From: Torreya grandis
Taxonomy: Eukaryota > Streptophyta > Pinopsida > Cupressales > Taxaceae
Reading direction: 5' to 3'
Length of the DNA stretch: 64,000 nucleotides
NCBI GenBank assembly: GCA_037957365.1
Contig: JARHVA010000458.1
Span: 4,165,501-4,229,500, forward strand
The notes beneath the pieces were generated by a model. It worked only from the letters and a program-made list of their open reading frames with translations, did not search any database and was not told where the DNA came from. This document shows, in pieces, positions 60,080-64,000 of this stretch. Numbering within the stretch: the stretch's first letter is position 1; each line of letters opens with the position of its first letter. Both the position numbers and the translations under genes were made by a program.

Positions 60080-60990
60080 TGATGACAAAAATTTCTATGC
60101 ACTCTTTGTATGAGCCTACATTGATCATCATCCTATTCAAGGTGTCATGGTTGACAATGGGTCAAGTGTCAACATGTGTACTATGACACTTCTACATCAC
60201 TTAGGTTATTCATAGTAGGATATTTCTTAGACAAATATAGTTATTTATGGTTTTAATGGATGTGTCCAAAGTTCCATTAGGGATATAATATTACCATTAT
60301 AGGTTGGGCCCACACATGTGGCTTCCAAATTCATAGTAGCACCTAGTGTAGGAACATTTGATATGTTTTTAGGTAGTCTTTGGATACAATAGCTTTTATC
60401 CATTCCATACACCACACACAAATGTCTCAAGTATATGCATGCTAATTAGGTGATTACAGTTGAGGGCCTTCCATATGAGTATTCTTTAACTATTCCACAA
60501 ACACTTATACAATAGTCACCAGTTAAAATTCTAAGCACATATTCTATTAGCCCACCTCATATGCCAGTTGAGCCACTAGTACAGGTGAGGTGTATTCCTA
60601 CATCAGTACCATGTATGCATACTCTCCCACAGAGACCTTTATTAAAGAGACCCTTGCATCAAAGACATGTGGATTCTAGAGGGCCTCTCTCTCCACCACC
60701 ACATAGATTAATGTTATAGAATAGAGCATCCACACTAGTTACAACTTATTCTACCAAATGGGTTCCCAAACGCATCATAGTTTACATGCCATTTCAGTCA
60801 GATTCACAGATTCATAACCCTACTCCATAGGTTGTTTCAGTTACTGATCACTCAATACATCTAATTCTTGGATCCCATATACCTCATCACACAGCATGCA
60901 TGACCACTCTTCCTCTATTTGATATAGGCCACATTGATTATGAGTCTCTTGTGAGACTTATTGGGTAGTATTTTTCTCTCTACTTGTAGA
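60080..60990 (+). pseudogene. Retropepsin-like protease and linker, no RT
   Basis: Near 60145-60180 the plus frame reads VMVDNGSSVNMC, where the catalytic triplet D-T/S-G is D-N-G. Further downstream come TNIVIYGFNG and a FDMFLGSLWI segment (about 60358-60385), which match the flap and the C-terminal ILG-like strand of the retropepsin fold. A Pro-rich linker continues to a stop near 60970. Plant Gypsy elements would have RT here, but I see none before the AT-rich stretch at 61000, so the element is truncated or non-autonomous. Confidence 0.6.
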
Positions 60991-60999
60991 TAGCTTCTC

Positions 61000-61836
61000 T
61001 TACCTTGCTCCTTATATATAGTTTCATTTTTATGATTTCTTGTACATAGATTATAAACTTAGAAAACACAAAAAAAATATAATATGTTTAAAATATAGAA
61101 AAATTTAGATATTACTCAAAAATACAAAATTTAGATTGTTTCCATAGCTATGTTTACATTCTTTATACTTGTTAGGTACTACATAGCTAGTTATCTTAGA
61201 ATATTTGGTTTTGTCATACATACATCTTTCACTTGTTCTTTTTGAGTGTGCATAAATTCTCAAAAGACTCAAGTCTAGCACACAAACCCAGATTTGCTAC
61301 TATCTACCCACTGGGAGCACATACATAGATACATAGATTCATCATTGATATATTTTCCCATTAGGGGCATCCTATACATAGCTTTCATTTTACCAAGTTA
61401 TATCATTCTATATTACTCATATTTTTTTTACTACTACTACTATAGACTCAATTTATGTACATCTTTGTTCTTATACATATTTGTGCCACATATTCATGCA
61501 TACTTTCATTTCTAATTTTCCTAGTTTAGACTTGATTGTGCCTCTTTTCTTCTGCATCTATTCGAAGGCATTTGAATATGACATTGTTATACGGTTTCAC
61601 ACCAATTCCTTTCATTGTATGTATGTTTTGGCTATGTTCCCATGTCCTTGTGTGTGCCTTCTTGATTATGTATGTGAACATTTGAACATGTCCTTCCATG
61701 TGGCTCTAATCTAACCTATCTATTGTTTACATATATCAACATTTGAACATGTCCTTGTATGTGTTGATTTCTCAGATTTAGTGACATGTACCCATGTCCC
61801 TTGTATTTTGGCCCCTTGTCCTACTTTACATGCCTC

Positions 61837-61881
<45 letters not shown>

Positions 61882-62289
61882 CATGTATGTATGTATGTAT
61901 GTATGTATGTATGTATTATGACCATGACACTTGTCTCTTGCTTGTTACTTGAACACTCAATTTTCAATGCCATGAGGGACCTCATGCATGTCCCCTTCTT
62001 CCTTGGGTGCCTTGATGGACATCATGCCCCATCCCCTAGGTAGTAACTCAAACTATATCCAGATTTATTGTTCATGCACATGCTTACATTGTTATATCTA
62101 TCATGATAGCCTTGTGAATGTTAAATATAATATACATTGTACATTACCAACTTATACTTAGATTCTCTTAAATTATAATGTTATGTATACACATTATATT
62201 AGTTTATCATGCAAATATCATATATGCTCAAGCTCACATACAATTTGCATAGCTTTTTTTTTTAGGATAGTTATTGCACATGTTTAACA
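61000..62289. other. No gene; microsatellite-bearing DNA
   Basis: Phe/Tyr/Ile-rich short frames (61294-61714) lack motifs. The frame at 61786-62043 is mostly translation of the microsatellite. Confidence 0.6.
61837..61917. repeat. (AT)n then (GTAT)n microsatellite
   Basis: About ten AT units pass into about 15 GTAT units, with one GCAT variant near 61881. Confidence 0.95.
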
Positions 62290-63612
62290 ACTCCCCTCAA
62301 AATAGGGAACACTCACAGAGGTTTATGATAGAGATTAGGCCATCTAGGTGCACTCAAAATATAATTTTTAGCATGCAAACACAAAATACAGATCTCAAAA
62401 TCAAGAAAAATAGTGTAAAATAGTAAGACATGTGAACTAGGAATTTGACTCAAGAGAGGATGGTTAGTATCGTGTTAGCTTTAAAATGAAAACAAAATGA
62501 AAGAAATACACTAACTAGCATAACATATCTAAGCCTAGACACTAGGGAGAACTTAGTTAACAAACATGAATAAAACACACAACTAAAATGCAAAATAAAC
62601 CTTCTTTCACCTTCCTTGGATGCTCCAAAATGCTTGTTGTAGTGGCTTGCTCGGCTTGTGCTCATGAAGTCTTCATCAAAGGAGGCTTGGCTATCTCCTC
62701 TTCTCCTTGGCACCTTTGGTTTTGGCTTGGCTTGGCTTGAAATCAATTTGGCATGGTAAATTTTCACAAATTAAGCTTTTTGAAGATATTTGAGCATAAT
62801 AACTTTGCACTAAAATAGTTTAAAATTGATGCTCATGGCCTCTCTATTTATAGATTTTTACAAATGGTTAGAATCAACTTGAACCATCCATCTCAAGATT
62901 GAGATGTGTGGCTAAAGATTAATCCAACTATATAATTAAAATACATAAATAGGCTAATCAATATTTGGCATAAAGGAGCAATTAAGAGGCATGGAGGGCA
63001 TTGATGAGGCATGGGAGGCATGAATCCTGATATTTATGGCATTTATGACCTAGGGATGTCTTCCCAAAAAATGAGGTCACTCGATGATGCAGATATTCAA
63101 TATTCATTTTCCAAAATAAGTATTCAACAAGTTTCCATGGAATTCTTAATTAGGCTTTAATTTGGTTTAATTAGATCTTAAGCATGATTAAGCACTTTGT
63201 GAACAAATTACTCAAATTGATCAAAATGATTTATTATTAGTCCAAAATTTGACTGGATTAGAATTAGATTGTGATATCAGATACGTTGGATCTGTTATCC
63301 CATTTAGGATGTTACTAATATAAAATAAAAAATTCACGTGTCTCGTACAATAAATTTGATAGAAAACAGCAATCTAGAGCACCTAAGTGCAAAATTGACA
63401 TTTTGACTCAAAATGATCTGATCAAAGTTTGTTGGCCCATAAATTGCATTGTCCCATTTAATGATACCATAGCCAAAATTGGCACTTGAATATATCAATT
63501 TCAACTCATTTAATGTGTTTTAGTGTTTTTAGACCAAATTGTGCATTTTAATAAGAATTGATCAAAAACTTGGTTTGAGGTTATCGGTGGCTAGTTTTAG
63601 GTGTCTATAGTT
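62290..63612 (-). repeat. Putative 3' LTR of a minus-strand element
   Basis: On the minus strand a purine-rich AAATAGGGGCAAAC is followed by TATAGACACCTAAAA near 63612. This closely resembles the start (TGTAGACACC) of many plant Gypsy LTRs. A strong TATA box lies about 760 bases in. The body would lie beyond the window. The minus frame 62767-62450 (105 codons, Lys/Arg-rich, SQASFDEDFMSTSRASHYN) falls in the transcribed part and is probably not a separate gene. The lower boundary is approximate. Confidence 0.45.
62839..62853 (-). promoter_or_regulatory. TATA box of the putative LTR
   Basis: The minus strand reads CTATAAATAGAGAGG, a near-consensus plant TATA box, followed downstream by the 105-codon open stretch. 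Confidence 0.6.
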
Positions 63613-63882
63613 TGCCCCTATTTGGGAAGATATTGCAAACCCTAGGCAAAGTAATGTCTTCTCAAATAATGAGAGATGGCCTATATTCCAAGAAGATTAT
63701 GGTTGAATAACAAAGCTCCAAATATTTTTGGGAAGCCTATGATGATGCCCCCTCGAGGGAGTGGTCATCACATTTATTGATGGGCAGTCCCTCAAAAAGA
63801 AACAAGAAGAAAGGTGAAATTTACCCATGGTTGAGATTAATTCAAATAAGAAAATGCTTACATGCATAGATGTGAAAAAGAT

Positions 63883-63958
63883 ACTAATTTTCCCAAAGGT
63901 GGTTATAATCAGGAATAAAAATCAAAATACTAATTTGCCCATAGGCGGTTATAATCAT
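63883..63958. repeat. 47-bp short tandem duplication
   Basis: Two copies of a 'tactaattttcccaaaggtgg'-like string start at 63883 and 63930. They match at about 27 of 31 bases. Confidence 0.65.
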
Positions 63959-64000
63959 TAAGAGGACCTAGATTGGCTAAAGATGATTATGCCCCAGTTA

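Noticed and set aside
61786..62043. 85-codon frame with repeated Tyr/Met/Cys/Val
   Set aside because: Translation of the GTAT repeat with chance flanks.
1..64000. CRISPR arrays, bacterial operons, rRNA or tRNA genes
   Set aside because: No regularly spaced repeats, ribosome-binding-site-led gene series or cloverleaf sequences were seen. The tRNA-like strings are primer-binding sites.

Overview
The window is plant nuclear DNA with no host gene that I can support. It is very AT-rich and consists of old, nested, mutated retroelements. The inferred source is a gymnosperm, probably a conifer. The grounds are intact but decayed nested LTR elements, LTR pairs that differ at roughly 7 to 20% of sites by eye, and an endogenous caulimovirid with a single-frame polyprotein layout. 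No marker in the window proves the taxon. Nearly every coding region carries stops or frameshifts, so the protein calls are pseudogenes.

Layout. 0-4 kb: two diverged copies of an unknown repeat, then a decayed reading frame of unknown family. 6.4-12.0 kb: an endogenous pararetrovirus (Caulimoviridae) on the minus strand, with movement protein, coat protein, CCHC knuckle, protease, reverse transcriptase and RNase H. It is bounded by ~200-bp direct repeats, with a perfect initiator-Met tRNA primer site beside the upstream one. 12-24 kb: mostly featureless, with one decayed coiled-coil-like frame (15.2-16.4 kb) and a perfect hairpin at 12.75 kb.

23.9-47.5 kb looks like a nest of elements. LTR-like copies of one family lie at both ends (23.9 and 47.3 kb), and a gag fragment of that family is split at 40.6 kb. 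Inside are three insertions. The first is a minus-strand Copia element at 24644-33893, whose own 3' LTR is split by a ~2.9 kb insertion. The second is a non-autonomous LTR element at 34703-40019, which carries a long unrecognised reading frame and no pol. The third is a complete but mutated plus-strand Copia element at 40634-46451 with matching target duplications. A LINE 3' end lies at 34.2-34.7 kb.

47.8-56.9 kb is a LINE (endonuclease plus reverse transcriptase, plus strand) interrupted by an LTR element at 48701-53879. That element has 2.1-kb LTRs, only 956 bp of internal DNA and a perfect 5-bp target duplication (GTTAT). 58.4-61 kb holds a Ty3/Gypsy gag and protease without reverse transcriptase. 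62.3-63.6 kb looks like the 3' LTR of a minus-strand element whose body lies outside the window. The best candidates for something undescribed are the cargo-like frame of the 34.7-40.0 kb element, the pararetrovirus whose ends match a terminally redundant transcript, and the GTTCAA-rich LTR at 48.9 kb.
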